From positions 3,556,501 to 3,620,500 of the forward strand of contig NZ_CP007145.1 of assembly GCF_000576555.1 (NCBI RefSeq): 64,000 nucleotides of DNA. The letters run 5' to 3'. The notes beneath the pieces were generated by a model. The model ran no database searches. It worked only from the letters and a program-made list of their open reading frames with translations, and was not told where the DNA came from. Source of the DNA: Hymenobacter swuensis DY53. Its GTDB lineage: Bacteria; Bacteroidota; Bacteroidia; Cytophagales; Hymenobacteraceae. Below, in pieces: positions 17,749 through 26,529 of the stretch (its first letter is position 1; each line of letters opens with the position of its first letter). Position numbers and translations under genes: made by a program.

Positions 17749-19380
17749 ATGTCGCCCTTCGCCGAACCGCAGACGCTAGTACCGCCGCTCACCTTCCTCA
17801 CTCCCGAGCGGGTGAAGGTGCTGGGCGCCTACTCGCCCGAATACGCCGAAATTCTGACGCCCTCAGCCCTAGCCTTCGTGGCCGAACTGCACCGCCGCTT
17901 CGATCACACCCGGCAAGCGCTGCTGAAGCGGCGTGAAGAGCGGCAGCAGGAGTTTGCGGCCGGCAAGCTGCCCGACTTTCTGCCCGAAACCCGCCTCATC
18001 CGGGAAAAGCCTTGGACGGTGGCTCCCCTACCGGCTGACCTGCTGGACCGCCGGGTGGAAATTACCGGGCCGGTGGAGCGCAAAATGATCCTCAACGCCC
18101 TGAACTCGGGGGCCAAGGTGTTTATGGCCGACCTAGAGGACTCCAACTCGCCCACCTGGGCCAACGTGGTGGAGGGCCAGCGCAACCTGCGCGACGCCGT
18201 GCGCCGCACCATCTCGCTGAGTACACCCACCAAAGAGTACCACCTGAACGAGCAGACCGCCGTGCTGATGGTGCGCCCCCGGGGCTGGCATTTGCTGGAA
18301 AAGCACATGCTGGTAGACGGGGAGCCAGTCAGCGCCTCATTATTCGACTTCGGGCTTTACTACTTCCACAACGCCCACGAGCTGTGCGCCCGGGGCACGG
18401 CCCCCTACTTCTACCTGCCCAAGATTGAAAGCCACCTCGAAGCCCGCCTCTGGAACGACGTGTTTGGGTTTGCGCAATGGTCGTTGAAGCAGCCCAAGTG
18501 CACCATCAAGGCTACCGTGCTGATTGAAACGCTGCCGGCCGCCTTCGAGCTGCACGAGATTCTGTGGGAGCTGCGGGAGCACTCGGCGGGCCTGAACTGC
18601 GGACGGTGGGATTACATCTTCAGCTACATTAAGCGGCTGGGGCTGAACCCCGAGTTCCGGCTGCCCAACCGCGCCGAAGTCACCATGACAGTACCCTTCA
18701 TGGCGGCTTACTCGCAGCTGGTTATCCAGACCTGCCACCGCCGGGGCGTGCACGCCATGGGCGGGATGGCCGCCCAGATTCCCATCAAAAACGACCCCGA
18801 AGCCAATGAAACCGCTTTGGAGAAAGTGCGCCAGGACAAAATCCGGGAGGCCCGTAACGGCCACGATGGTACCTGGGTGGCCCACCCCGGCCTGGTGCCG
18901 GTGGCCTTGGACGTATTCAACGAGTTGATGCCCCAGCCCAACCAGATTGACAACAAGCGCGACGACGTGCACGTGACGGCCCAGGATTTGGTACAGGCAC
19001 CGGAAGGCCATATAACCGAAGCCGGCCTGCGCCTCAATATTGATGTAGCCGTGCAGTACCTGGAATCGTGGCTGCGGGGCAACGGCTGCGTGCCGATTTA
19101 CAACCTGATGGAGGACGCCGCCACCGCCGAAATCAGCCGGGCCCAGGTGTGGCAGTGGCTACACACGCCCGGCACCACCCTCGACGACGGCCGTCCCGTT
19201 ACGCTGGAGCTGTACCGCCAGCTGCTGCCCGACCAGTTGGAGCGCATAAAGGCAGCGCTGGGTCCCGAGCAGTACACGGCCGGCCGCTACCTGGAAGCCG
19301 CCCGCCTCTTCGACCGCCTCGTAACCAGTGAGAAATTCATCGAATTCCTCACCGTGCCGGCCTACGAGCAGCTGGCCTAG
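17749..19380 (+). CDS. aceB: Malate synthase A
   Basis: A 543-residue protein, the usual length for malate synthase A. It condenses glyoxylate with acetyl-CoA to malate, the second step of the glyoxylate shunt, in the cytoplasm. Family blocks seen include the N-terminal [17 protein letters not shown] motif (here [16 protein letters not shown]), [34 protein letters not shown], and [17 protein letters not shown] with the catalytic aspartate. The ATG at 17749 lies 55 bp after a strong promoter box. Isocitrate lyase follows 251 bp downstream on the same strand, separated by a repeat element, so the two may be partly uncoupled. Confidence 0.97.
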   Translation: MSPFAEPQTLVPPLTFLTPERVKVLGAYSPEYAEILTPSALAFVAELHRRFDHTRQALLKRREERQQEFAAGKLPDFLPETRLIREKPWTVAPLPADLLDRRVEITGPVERKMILNALNSGAKVFMADLEDSNSPTWANVVEGQRNLRDAVRRTISLSTPTKEYHLNEQTAVLMVRPRGWHLLEKHMLVDGEPVSASLFDFGLYYFHNAHELCARGTAPYFYLPKIESHLEARLWNDVFGFAQWSLKQPKCTIKATVLIETLPAAFELHEILWELREHSAGLNCGRWDYIFSYIKRLGLNPEFRLPNRAEVTMTVPFMAAYSQLVIQTCHRRGVHAMGGMAAQIPIKNDPEANETALEKVRQDKIREARNGHDGTWVAHPGLVPVALDVFNELMPQPNQIDNKRDDVHVTAQDLVQAPEGHITEAGLRLNIDVAVQYLESWLRGNGCVPIYNLMEDAATAEISRAQVWQWLHTPGTTLDDGRPVTLELYRQLLPDQLERIKAALGPEQYTAGRYLEAARLFDRLVTSEKFIEFLTVPAYEQLA

Positions 19381-19390
19381 AACGAGCAAC

Positions 19391-19535
19391 TCCCCTCCTC
19401 AGCTGAGGAGGGGACGCTGTGCCGAAGGCGCGGCTGGGGTGGTTGACCCACGTGCTGATGTTGTTTAGTTGAACGACCCAAGCGGCACCGTTCAACGAAT
19501 CAACCACCCCTGCCCCCTCCTTTTTTAAGGAGGGG
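19391..19535. repeat. Composite palindromic intergenic element between aceB and aceA
   Basis: Three nested structures: a perfect 24-base palindrome at 19391-19414 (TCCCCTCCTCAG and its complement), an inverted pair GGCTGGGGTGGTTGA (19432-19446) / TCAACCACCCCTGCC (19500-19514), and CCCCTCCTT / AAGGAGGGG at 19514-19535. No reading frame is seen. It could also act as a terminator or processing site between the two genes. Confidence 0.7.
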
Positions 19536-19631
19536 CACTAAACCCTAATCCTAGCCTAAAAAAGCCGCTTTGCCAGCCGGCCGGGCCACGCTTTTGCCTT
19601 CACTTTCCCTACCTACTAACCATTTACTGCC

Positions 19632-20918
19632 ATGAACAACCAAGACCGCATTGCCGCCTTACAACAGGATTGGGCCACAAATCCGCGCTGGCGGGGTATT
19701 GAGCGGCCGTATTCGGCCGAGGACGTGCTGAAGCTGCGCGGCTCGGTACAGATTGAGTACTCGCTGGCCCGCCAGGGTGCCGAGCGGTTGTGGCAGCAGT
19801 TGCACTCCGAGGAGTACGTGGCCGGGTTGGGCGCCCTTACTGGCAACCAGGCCGTGCAGGAAGTGCAGGCCGGCCTCAAGGCCATTTACCTCAGTGGCTG
19901 GCAGGTGGCCGCTGATGCCAACGGCGCCGGCCAGATGTACCCCGACCAGAGCCTCTACCCCGCCGACTCGGTGCCAAACGTGGTGCGCCGCATCAACAAC
20001 GCCCTGCTCCGTGCCGACCAGATTCAGAGCGTATCAGGTGAGGGCGCGGTGCATTGGCTGGTGCCTATTGTGGCCGATGCGGAGGCCGGGTTCGGGGGCA
20101 ACCTCAACGCGTTTGAGCTGATGAAGATGATGATTGAGGCCGGGGCCGCCGGCGTGCATTTCGAGGACCAGCTGTCATCGGCCAAGAAGTGTGGTCATTT
20201 GGGCGGCAAGGTGCTGGTGCCCACGCAGGAGGCCATCAACAAGCTGGTGGCCGCCCGCCTGGCCGCCGATGTGCAGGGCGTGCCCACCCTGGTAGTAGCC
20301 CGCACCGACGCCGACGCCGCCGACCTCATCACCTCCGACGTGGACCCGCGCGACCAGCCGTTCATTCTGCAGGAAGCTGAGCGCACGTCCGAAGGCTTCT
20401 ACCGGGTACGCTGCGGCGTGGAGGCCGGCATTGCCCGCGGCCTGGCCTACGCCCCCTACGCCGACCTCATCTGGATGGAAACCTCCCACCCCGATCTGGA
20501 GCAGGCTCGCCAGTTTGCCGAGGGCATTCACGCGCAGTTCCCCGGCAAGCTGCTGGCCTACAACTGCTCGCCCTCGTTCAACTGGGCGGCCAAGCTGAGC
20601 CAGCAGGAGATGAGCACCTTCCGGGAGGAGCTGGCCGCCATGGGCTACAAGTTCCAGTTCATCACCCTAGCCGGCTTCCACGCCCTCAACACCAGCATGT
20701 TCGAGCTGGCCGTGGCCTACCGCGACCGGGGCATGGCCGGCTACTCGGAGCTGCAGCAGCGCGAGTTTGCCCTCCAGCCTCACGGTTTCAAGGCCGTGAA
20801 GCACCAGGCTTTTGTGGGCACAGGCTATTTCGATGCCGTGCAGAATGTGGTAACCAGCGGCCTCAGCAGCACCGGCGCCCTGGTCGGCAGCACCGAGGAA
20901 GCCCAGTTCAACCACTAA
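19632..20918 (+). CDS. aceA: Isocitrate lyase
   Basis: A 428-residue protein starting [14 protein letters not shown]. It splits isocitrate to succinate and glyoxylate, the first step of the glyoxylate shunt, allowing growth on acetate or fatty acids. The active-site loop [15 protein letters not shown] is present with catalytic Cys187. The metal-binding [11 protein letters not shown] neighbourhood and NCSPSFNW are also present. With malate synthase just upstream this is a complete two-enzyme shunt. The region before the start has GCTTTGC and CTTTTGC patches similar to those at the regulator's site, but no clear TAnnTTTG box. Confidence 0.97.
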   Translation: MNNQDRIAALQQDWATNPRWRGIERPYSAEDVLKLRGSVQIEYSLARQGAERLWQQLHSEEYVAGLGALTGNQAVQEVQAGLKAIYLSGWQVAADANGAGQMYPDQSLYPADSVPNVVRRINNALLRADQIQSVSGEGAVHWLVPIVADAEAGFGGNLNAFELMKMMIEAGAAGVHFEDQLSSAKKCGHLGGKVLVPTQEAINKLVAARLAADVQGVPTLVVARTDADAADLITSDVDPRDQPFILQEAERTSEGFYRVRCGVEAGIARGLAYAPYADLIWMETSHPDLEQARQFAEGIHAQFPGKLLAYNCSPSFNWAAKLSQQEMSTFREELAAMGYKFQFITLAGFHALNTSMFELAVAYRDRGMAGYSELQQREFALQPHGFKAVKHQAFVGTGYFDAVQNVVTSGLSSTGALVGSTEEAQFNH

Positions 20919-20974
20919 TCACGGATTTAGACGGGTTTTTGAAATTGCGCGGATGCAGACGTCCTCTGACGGAT

Positions 20975-21049
20975 GTATAGTGGCAGAAAAAATAATCGAG
21001 CACTATACAGCGGTTGTATAGTGCCCGATTATTTTTTCTGCCACTATAC
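20975..21049. repeat. Long hairpin built from four GTATAGTG units
   Basis: Two 36-base arms (20975-21010 and 21014-21049) pair with 34 matches around a 3-base loop. Each arm itself begins GTATAGTG and ends near CACTATAC, so the octamer occurs four times in alternating orientation. It lies between the convergent ends of aceA and the ComB-like gene. It could act as a terminator, but its internal symmetry is unusual. Confidence 0.85.
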
Positions 21050-21119
21050 CGTTTCGTTACGGCGCGCAAGCGCCGTCGGCTTGGATTCGCATAGAGCGGG
21101 TTGCAAAACGAATCCGTAG

Positions 21120-21854
21120 TTATCCAACTGCGGCCGTAATGCGGCCGTTTTGGAACACGGGCACCAGGTCGTATTCGTCCTGGCGAATGCAGAATTCCAT
21201 GTCTTTGTGGGCCTCGAGGTGGTTGAGGCGGCGTACGTGGGCCGACTGCAACAGGTAGCTGGCCAGATCCGGGGCGGCGGCGCGCCACAGGTCGAGGGCG
21301 GCCAGGGTAGCGTCGGAGCTGGTGGTGTCGAAATCGGTTTGGAGGCGGGCGGCCAGCGCCCCGCCGAACAGGGTATCTTCGAGGCAAAACAGGCCTTTCC
21401 AGCCGGCGCACACTACCACCACGTCCTTCTGCAGGCGGCGCAGGTGCTCCGCCACGGCTCCCAGATTCAGGAACGCACCCACCACTATCTCATCGGCGGC
21501 GGCGGAAAGGTGTAGCGCGCGGGTGCCGTTGGTGGTGGTAATGGCCACCGCTCGGCCCCGCACCGGCACCACGCCATCCAAGTAACCAAAGGGCGAGTTG
21601 CCCAGGTCCACACCCTCCGCTTGGCGGCCGTCCCGCTCGGCGGCGGTGAGGTAGCCAGCCGCTGCCTGCGCCCGGCAGTCGGCCAGCTCACTGAACGGTA
21701 CTAGGTGCGTGACGCCCTGCGCCAGGGCCGTGACGATGCTACTGGTGGCCCGCAGTACGTCCACCACCACGGCTACTTTGCCGCGCAGGTCATACAGCGG
21801 CAGCAGTTCGGGCGAAAAACAGATATCAAGAGTGGGGAGTTGGGAAGATGACAT
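21120..21854 (-). CDS. comB: 2-phosphosulfolactate phosphatase family (ComB-like)
   Basis: A 244-residue protein. Family motifs seen: VVVDVLRATSSIVTAL near residue 30-47, ITTTNGTRALH, and CAGWKGLFCLEDTLFGGALA. In methanogens ComB removes phosphate from 2-phosphosulfolactate in coenzyme M synthesis. In bacteria the same family is widespread without that pathway, so the real substrate here is unknown; a metal-dependent phosphatase acting on a small acid phosphate is the safe reading. It lies downstream of gcvT on the minus strand, separated by a 44-bp-arm inverted repeat. Confidence 0.88.
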   Translation of the reverse strand: MSSSQLPTLDICFSPELLPLYDLRGKVAVVVDVLRATSSIVTALAQGVTHLVPFSELADCRAQAAAGYLTAAERDGRQAEGVDLGNSPFGYLDGVVPVRGRAVAITTTNGTRALHLSAAADEIVVGAFLNLGAVAEHLRRLQKDVVVVCAGWKGLFCLEDTLFGGALAARLQTDFDTTSSDATLAALDLWRAAAPDLASYLLQSAHVRRLNHLEAHKDMEFCIRQDEYDLVPVFQNGRITAAVG

Positions 21855-21872
21855 GACAGACAGTAAGGAAAC

Positions 21873-21978
21873 AGAACGTCATTCCGAGCGGAGCGAGGAA
21901 TCTCGCGTGCTGACGTCAGAAAGGTACTTCTGCAACGTCAGCACGCGAGATTCCTCGCTCCGCTCGGAATGACGTTCT
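21873..21978. repeat. Long perfect inverted repeat (GTCATTCC/GAATCT family)
   Basis: Two perfect 44-base arms, 21873-21916 and 21935-21978, beginning AGAACGTCATTCCGAGC, surround an 18-base loop that can itself pair (CAGAA/TTCTG). It sits between gcvT and the ComB-like gene. A second, partial copy of the same arm begins at 63958. No transposase is linked, so it looks like a non-autonomous palindromic element. Confidence 0.9.
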
Positions 21979-21997
21979 ACTGTGCTTTAGTTTGTAA

Positions 21998-23104
21998 TTA
22001 GACCTCCTCGGTGCCGGGCACGAAGGGGAGCTTGGTGACGGTGGCGGGCAGATTCTTGCCGCGCACCTGCACGAAAATCTGGCTACCGGGCTTGCTCAGC
22101 TCGGTTTGCACGTAGCCCAGCCCCACGCCCTTACCCAGGCTCGGCGACTGAGTACCGCTGGTTACTTCGCCAATCGACTCGCCGGCCTCGTTCACCAGCG
22201 GGTAGTGGCCGCGCGGGATGCCGGGGCCGTCCATCAGAAAGCCCACCAGCTTGCGCTCCACGCCGGCTTCCTTCTGGGCCTTCAGGCTCTCGGAGTTAGT
22301 GAAGTCCTTGGTGAACTTGGTAATCCAGCCCAGACCGGCTTCCAGGGGCGAGGTGGTGTCGGTGATGTCGTTGCCGTAGAGGCAGTAGCCCATTTCCAGG
22401 CGCAGCGTGTCGCGGGCCCCCAGGCCGATGGGCTTGAGGCCGTAGGGCTGGCCGGCCGTCATCACGGCGTCCCATACCTGCTTGGCATGCGCGTTGGGCA
22501 CGTACAGCTCGAAGCCGCCCGCGCCAGTGTAGCCAGTGGCCGAAATAATCACGTTGGGTGCGCCGGCAAAGGTGCCTTGCACGAAGGAGTAGTACGGGAT
22601 GGCCGAGAGGTCGGCGTCGGTGAGGCTCTGCAGAGCGGCCGTGGCCTTGGGCCCCTGCACCGCGAACAGGCTCATCTGCTCCGAAATGTTTTCCATCTCG
22701 GCCCCGGCGGTATTGAACTGCTGAATCCAGGCCCAGTCCTTGTCGATGTTGGAGGCGTTTACGACCAATAGATAGTCTTCCTCGGCCAGCATGTACACCA
22801 GTAAGTCATCCACGATGCCGCCCTGTTGGTTGGGCAGGCAGCTGTACTGGGCCTTGCCGGGCGCGAGCTTGCTGGCGTCGTTGGTGGTCACGCGCTGAAT
22901 CAAGTCGAGGGCCTGGGGGCCTCGCACCCGGAACTCGCCCATGTGCGACACGTCGAATATACCCACGGCCCGGCGCACGGTGTGGTGCTCATCCAAGTCG
23001 GAGGAATAGCGCACGGGCATGTTGTAGCCCGCGAAGGGCACCATTTTGGCACCCAGCTGCTGGTGCACATCATTGAGTGGAACGGTTTTGAGCGTGTCGG
23101 ACAT
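21998..23104 (-). CDS. gcvT: Glycine cleavage system aminomethyltransferase (T-protein)
   Basis: A 368-residue protein; the start [18 protein letters not shown] at 23104 matches the family, so the upstream extension to 23143 is rejected. Typical motifs include [44 protein letters not shown], and [16 protein letters not shown]. It takes the methylamine group from lipoyl H-protein, passes the one-carbon unit to tetrahydrofolate and releases ammonia. The other glycine-cleavage genes are not in the window. The upstream region shows no glycine riboswitch that I can recognise. Confidence 0.96.
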   Translation of the reverse strand: MSDTLKTVPLNDVHQQLGAKMVPFAGYNMPVRYSSDLDEHHTVRRAVGIFDVSHMGEFRVRGPQALDLIQRVTTNDASKLAPGKAQYSCLPNQQGGIVDDLLVYMLAEEDYLLVVNASNIDKDWAWIQQFNTAGAEMENISEQMSLFAVQGPKATAALQSLTDADLSAIPYYSFVQGTFAGAPNVIISATGYTGAGGFELYVPNAHAKQVWDAVMTAGQPYGLKPIGLGARDTLRLEMGYCLYGNDITDTTSPLEAGLGWITKFTKDFTNSESLKAQKEAGVERKLVGFLMDGPGIPRGHYPLVNEAGESIGEVTSGTQSPSLGKGVGLGYVQTELSKPGSQIFVQVRGKNLPATVTKLPFVPGTEEV

Positions 23105-23204
23105 GGGGTGGAGTGGAAGGTAAAAACTGAGGATACCAAGCAAGCCACCAGCGCCCGACGCGCCGGCCGGCCCGTGGTGGTGGCGCGAAAGTAGCCAATT
23201 ATGG

Positions 23205-23237
23205 CCGGGCGGACGCGCCCGGGTTTCGTTATCTTTG
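23205..23237 (+). promoter_or_regulatory. Promoter of the CZB/kinase cluster with GC-rich palindrome
   Basis: TATCTTTG at 23230-23237 is a perfect -7 box. Just upstream CCGGGCG (23205-23211) and CGCCCGG (23216-23222) form a palindrome with a 4-base loop in the expected -33 zone, where an activator or repressor could bind. Confidence 0.6.
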
Positions 23238-23301
23238 TCCGCATACGACGCCCGGACCAGCCCGCAACCAGCCGAACCGGCGCTTTCCGCTCCCTCCCCT
23301 C

Positions 23302-23667
23302 ATGTCCGACGACCTCAAGCAGGAATTTGATGCTGCCCGCATCAAGCACATGCTGTTCAAATCCAAGCTCCGCTCCGCCCTGTTCGGCAGCCAGACCGCC
23401 GAAGGTCCCATCCGCGACCCGCAGCAGTGCGCCTTTGGCCATTGGCTAACCCAGCGCGTGCTCCCCGATTTTGGCCACCTGTCCGAAAGCCGGGAGCTGG
23501 ACCGCCTCCACACCCAGATTCACCGCGAAGCCAGCCGCCTGCTCGATATGCACCACGCCGGCCAGCAGGACGCGGCCATCGCCGAACTGACAGAAATCAA
23601 CCGGCTGGCTGACCAAATTACCAGGCTGTTGCGTACGATGGAAGATTCTGTCCGCAGCGGCCGTTAA
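23302..23667 (+). CDS. Stand-alone CZB (chemoreceptor zinc-binding) domain protein
   Basis: A 121-residue cytoplasmic protein that is almost entirely one CZB domain. The 3His/1Cys zinc site is complete: H16 in IKHMLFKSKL, C43 in QQCAFGHWL, and H70 and H74 in LHTQIHREA. The Cys-to-His and His-to-His spacings (27 and 4) match known CZB domains such as DgcZ. CZB domains bind zinc tightly and in some proteins sense zinc or hypochlorous acid through the cysteine. Here the domain is not fused to an output module. It is 29 bp upstream of a histidine kinase gene, which suggests it modulates that kinase. Confidence 0.85.
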   Translation: MSDDLKQEFDAARIKHMLFKSKLRSALFGSQTAEGPIRDPQQCAFGHWLTQRVLPDFGHLSESRELDRLHTQIHREASRLLDMHHAGQQDAAIAELTEINRLADQITRLLRTMEDSVRSGR

Positions 23668-23696
23668 CTAGCCGCGCCCGTCGCATTTCCTGCTGC

Positions 23697-25238
23697 ATGA
23701 AGCTGAAACTCTCTACCAAACTATTCGCGGGCTTTCTGGTCATTTCGGCGCTGTTTGCGGCAGTAGTGGTCATCAACTACCAACTCTCGCGGGCGGTATT
23801 GCGCAACTCCCAGCGCGTGGAACGCTCCCAGCGGATTACCGGCGAGGCCACTACGCTGCTGCGCAATATTATTGATATGGAAACCGGTTTCCGGGGCTAT
23901 CTGCTCATCGGCAACGAAACCGTCCTGTCGCCTTACTACGAAGGGGAACGGAACCTATTGGGCCGCTTTGCCGAGCTGCGTAATGAACTCACGCTTGGCA
24001 CCCCACAGTATGAGCGCCTGGTTCGGGCCCAATACCTGTTTCAGCAGTGGGCCGCGTATTCGCACCTGCTCATTGGCGAAAAGCGAGAAGCACTGCGGCG
24101 CAACCCCAACCAAACCGGCCTCGATGGCCTGGAGCACCGCAACCTTACCACCGACCTCACCGGCAAAATCCTGATGGATCAGATTCGGGTGCTGTTCGGG
24201 GTGTTCGATAAGGAAGAAACCGAAATCCGGGTGAAGCAGCGCGTGAAACTGCAGGACAGCATCCGCGAAACCCGGATTCTGTCGGTGAGCATTACGCTGG
24301 TGACTATTTTTCTGGGGCTGCTGTATGCTTCGTACCTAGTGCGGCAGTTTTCGCGGCGCATCAGCGGTATGGTGGTGCAGGCGCAGCGCATTGCTGGCGG
24401 CGACTACTCGACCCAGATGCAGGATACGGCCGATGATGAGCTGACGGAGCTGACGGCTTCGCTCAACACCATGACCGATACCATCAACACCAACATCCGG
24501 CAGCTGGAGCGGCGCAATCAGGAGCTGGATCAGTTTGCCTACGTGGTGTCGCACGATTTAAAAGCGCCGCTGCGGGGCATCGAAACGGCTTCGCGCTGGA
24601 TTGAGGAAGACCTGGGCCAGGGCCTGCCGGAGCACATCAAGGAGTTTTTGGTGCTGATGCGAACCCGTGTGCGGCGCATGGAAAACCTCATCACCGGCAT
24701 TCTGGACCTAGCCCGCATCGGCCGCACACCGCAGGCCGACGAGGCTGTATTCGTGCGCCAACTGCTGCGTGAAATCGTCGATTCGCTGGAGTTGCCGGCC
24801 GGCTTTGAGGTGGAGCTGCCGTTTTATCTTCCCACCATTCAGACCAACCGCGTGCAGTTGCAGCAGGTGTTCACCAACCTCATCAGCAACGCCGTTAAGT
24901 ACCACCATCGGCTCGAAAACGCGCTGGTCCGCATCGGCTGCGTGGAAGGGCCTAAGTTTTATACCTTTTCCGTAGCCGACAACGGCCCCGGCATTGCGGC
25001 GGAATACCACGAGCGGATTTTCATCATTTTTCAGACGCTTACGGAGCGGGATACGCTGGAAAGCACCGGTGTAGGCCTAGCTATCGTGAAGAAGATTGTG
25101 GAGCGCCAGGGCGGCTCCATCCACGTTGAATCAATTGAAGGACAGGGGGCCACCTTCATTTTTACCTGGCCGAAGGAGCCACCCCGCCGTCGGGTAGAGC
25201 CAACCATTTCCACAACAAATTCCACCCTTGCGCGGTAA
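23697..25238 (+). CDS. CHASE3-HAMP sensor histidine kinase
   Basis: A 513-residue membrane kinase. Order: first membrane helix (about 10-30), extracytoplasmic CHASE3 domain (about 35-190, with METGFRGYLL at 61-70), second helix (about 195-215), HAMP (about 216-270), a short coiled coil, and HisKA with H-box FAYVVSHDLKAPLRG (phospho-acceptor His286). The HATPase_c domain follows, with N-box NLISNAVKYHH (N398), DNGPGI (428-433) and GVGLAIV (458-464). The H-box type resembles phytochrome-like kinases that pair with Rcp1-type regulators, and one is encoded 50 bp downstream. The external signal is unknown; the upstream CZB protein may add cytoplasmic zinc or redox input. Confidence 0.93.
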   Translation: MKLKLSTKLFAGFLVISALFAAVVVINYQLSRAVLRNSQRVERSQRITGEATTLLRNIIDMETGFRGYLLIGNETVLSPYYEGERNLLGRFAELRNELTLGTPQYERLVRAQYLFQQWAAYSHLLIGEKREALRRNPNQTGLDGLEHRNLTTDLTGKILMDQIRVLFGVFDKEETEIRVKQRVKLQDSIRETRILSVSITLVTIFLGLLYASYLVRQFSRRISGMVVQAQRIAGGDYSTQMQDTADDELTELTASLNTMTDTINTNIRQLERRNQELDQFAYVVSHDLKAPLRGIETASRWIEEDLGQGLPEHIKEFLVLMRTRVRRMENLITGILDLARIGRTPQADEAVFVRQLLREIVDSLELPAGFEVELPFYLPTIQTNRVQLQQVFTNLISNAVKYHHRLENALVRIGCVEGPKFYTFSVADNGPGIAAEYHERIFIIFQTLTERDTLESTGVGLAIVKKIVERQGGSIHVESIEGQGATFIFTWPKEPPRRRVEPTISTTNSTLAR

Positions 25239-25288
25239 CTGCCGTATAAATGCCCACCCTAGGTGGCCTTTACTACGCGTTTTCACTT

Positions 25289-25732
25289 ATGAACCTTGAA
25301 GCGGAACAACCGAGCATCCTGCTGGTAGAAGATGACCAGATGGATATCATGAATGTCCAGCGTGAGTTGCGCAAGCACAACGTAAACGTACCCCTGCACA
25401 TTGCTCGCAACGGTCGCGAAGCCCTGAATATGTTGCGCGGCGAAGGCGGCCAGGACCAGATTCCGAAGCCCAGCGTGGTAATGCTCGATCTGAATATGCC
25501 CCGTATGAACGGCCTGGAGTTGCTCGAAATTCTGCGCTCCGACCACGATTTTGTGGGCCTGAACGTGTTCATCACTACCACCTCCGACCTGGAAACCGAC
25601 CGCCTGAAAGCCCAGGACTTAGCCGTGAGTGGATACATCATTAAGCCCCTTAGCTTCGATAGTTTTGGGGAAGGTGGTACCACTGTTGACGGTTTCAGCC
25701 TATTTCTGGATCTGTTGCGGCTGAAGGACTAG
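25289..25732 (+). CDS. Single-domain response regulator (Rcp1-like)
   Basis: A 147-residue receiver domain with no output domain. The start is set at the ATG at 25289 (MNLEAEQPSILLVEDDQMD), the natural start of the domain. Key residues: the acidic pocket EDD (14-16), phospho-acceptor Asp67 in MLDLNMPRMNG, the switch threonines in FITTTSD (96-98) and Lys119 in GYIIKPLS. The extra loop before the acceptor (RGEGGQDQIPKP) is typical of Rcp1-like regulators. It is probably phosphorylated by the kinase just upstream and signals by protein contact. It is the last gene of the three-gene cluster. Confidence 0.93.
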   Translation: MNLEAEQPSILLVEDDQMDIMNVQRELRKHNVNVPLHIARNGREALNMLRGEGGQDQIPKPSVVMLDLNMPRMNGLELLEILRSDHDFVGLNVFITTTSDLETDRLKAQDLAVSGYIIKPLSFDSFGEGGTTVDGFSLFLDLLRLKD

Positions 25733-25762
25733 GGCTGGCAACAACCTTTTTTTCGTAGTCTG

Positions 25763-25797
25763 CACCGGCCCGGCAACCAGCAGTTGCCGGGCCGGTG
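25763..25797. terminator. Hairpin after the response-regulator gene
   Basis: Fifteen-base perfect arms CACCGGCCCGGCAAC (25763-25777) and its complement (25783-25797) around a 5-base loop, between convergent genes. A good T-tract is missing on both sides, so terminator function is only probable. Confidence 0.6.
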
Positions 25798-25819
25798 TGC
25801 GTTTGAGGGAGTTTTAAGT

Positions 25820-26395
25820 TTACAACAACCGGAAACCCATACGGTGGTGTTTGGTAGGGCCAAAAGCACGAATTGCGGCGCGGTGCAGGGCCGTTGGGTA
25901 CCCGGCGTTCTGCTGCCAGCCGTATTCCGGATACTGCACGGCTAATTCGCTCATCCGCTCATCACGAAACGTTTTGGCCAGCACTGAGGCCGCCGCAATA
26001 CTGCGGTAGAGGCCGTCGCCCCCGATGATGCAGGTGTGTGGCAGCGTAGCGTGCGCTTTGAACCGGTTACCATCCACGAGCAGATGCGTGGGCGTTACAT
26101 CCAGTTGGGCTACTGCCCGGTGCATGGCCAAGTAGCTAGCCTGCGCAATATTGATGCTGGCAATTTCTTCCGGTGAGGCTTCGGCAACGGCCCAGGCTAT
26201 GGCCTCCCGGCAGATTTCAGTCCGAACTAATTCTCGCCGTTTGGCGGTCATCTGCTTGGAGTCGTTGAGAAATTGAGGCGCAAAATTAGCGGGCAGAATA
26301 ACGGCGGCGGCGAATACCGGGCCGGCCAGGCAGCCCCGGCCGGCTTCGTCAAGGCCAGCTTCCAGCGGCTCGCCGGTATGGGAAATAAGTAGCAT
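25820..26395 (-). CDS. rnhB: Ribonuclease HII
   Basis: A 191-residue protein starting at the ATG at 26395 (MLLISHTGEPLEAGLDEAGRG); the frame can be extended only to a TTG at 26404. Catalytic motifs: D16 and E17 in LDEAGRGCLAGPV, the aspartate in LLVDGNRF, and ASVLAKTFRDERM with the last acidic residue. It cuts RNA in RNA-DNA hybrids and single ribonucleotides in DNA. Length is normal for Bacteroidota. It is separated from the upstream small gene by a terminator. Confidence 0.95.
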   Translation of the reverse strand: MLLISHTGEPLEAGLDEAGRGCLAGPVFAAAVILPANFAPQFLNDSKQMTAKRRELVRTEICREAIAWAVAEASPEEIASINIAQASYLAMHRAVAQLDVTPTHLLVDGNRFKAHATLPHTCIIGGDGLYRSIAAASVLAKTFRDERMSELAVQYPEYGWQQNAGYPTALHRAAIRAFGPTKHHRMGFRLL

Positions 26396-26444
26396 AGGCC
26401 GCAAAAATACGCGCCCAATTCCTGGGCCGGGCTATTGAGGCAGC

Positions 26445-26484
26445 AAAAAGCCTCCGCAGTGGCCGGAGCACCTGCGGAGGCTTT
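26445..26484 (-). terminator. Intrinsic terminator of the 26530-26772 gene
   Basis: Arms AAAAAGCCTCCGCAG (26445-26459) and CTGCGGAGGCTTTT (26471-26484), read on the minus strand, give a stem followed by five T. It lies between two minus-strand genes and ends the upstream one. Confidence 0.8.
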
Positions 26485-26529
26485 TCTTTGGGATAATGAT
26501 ACAACTATGCGTTGCGCGCGGGGCGAGAG

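Noticed and set aside
21873..21978. Insertion sequence, CRISPR or attachment site at the long inverted repeat
   Set aside because: There is no transposase, no repeat-spacer series and no integrase or tRNA next to it.
23105..23301. Possible glycine riboswitch upstream of gcvT
   Set aside because: No aptamer-like conserved core or tandem structure was recognisable in the short leader.
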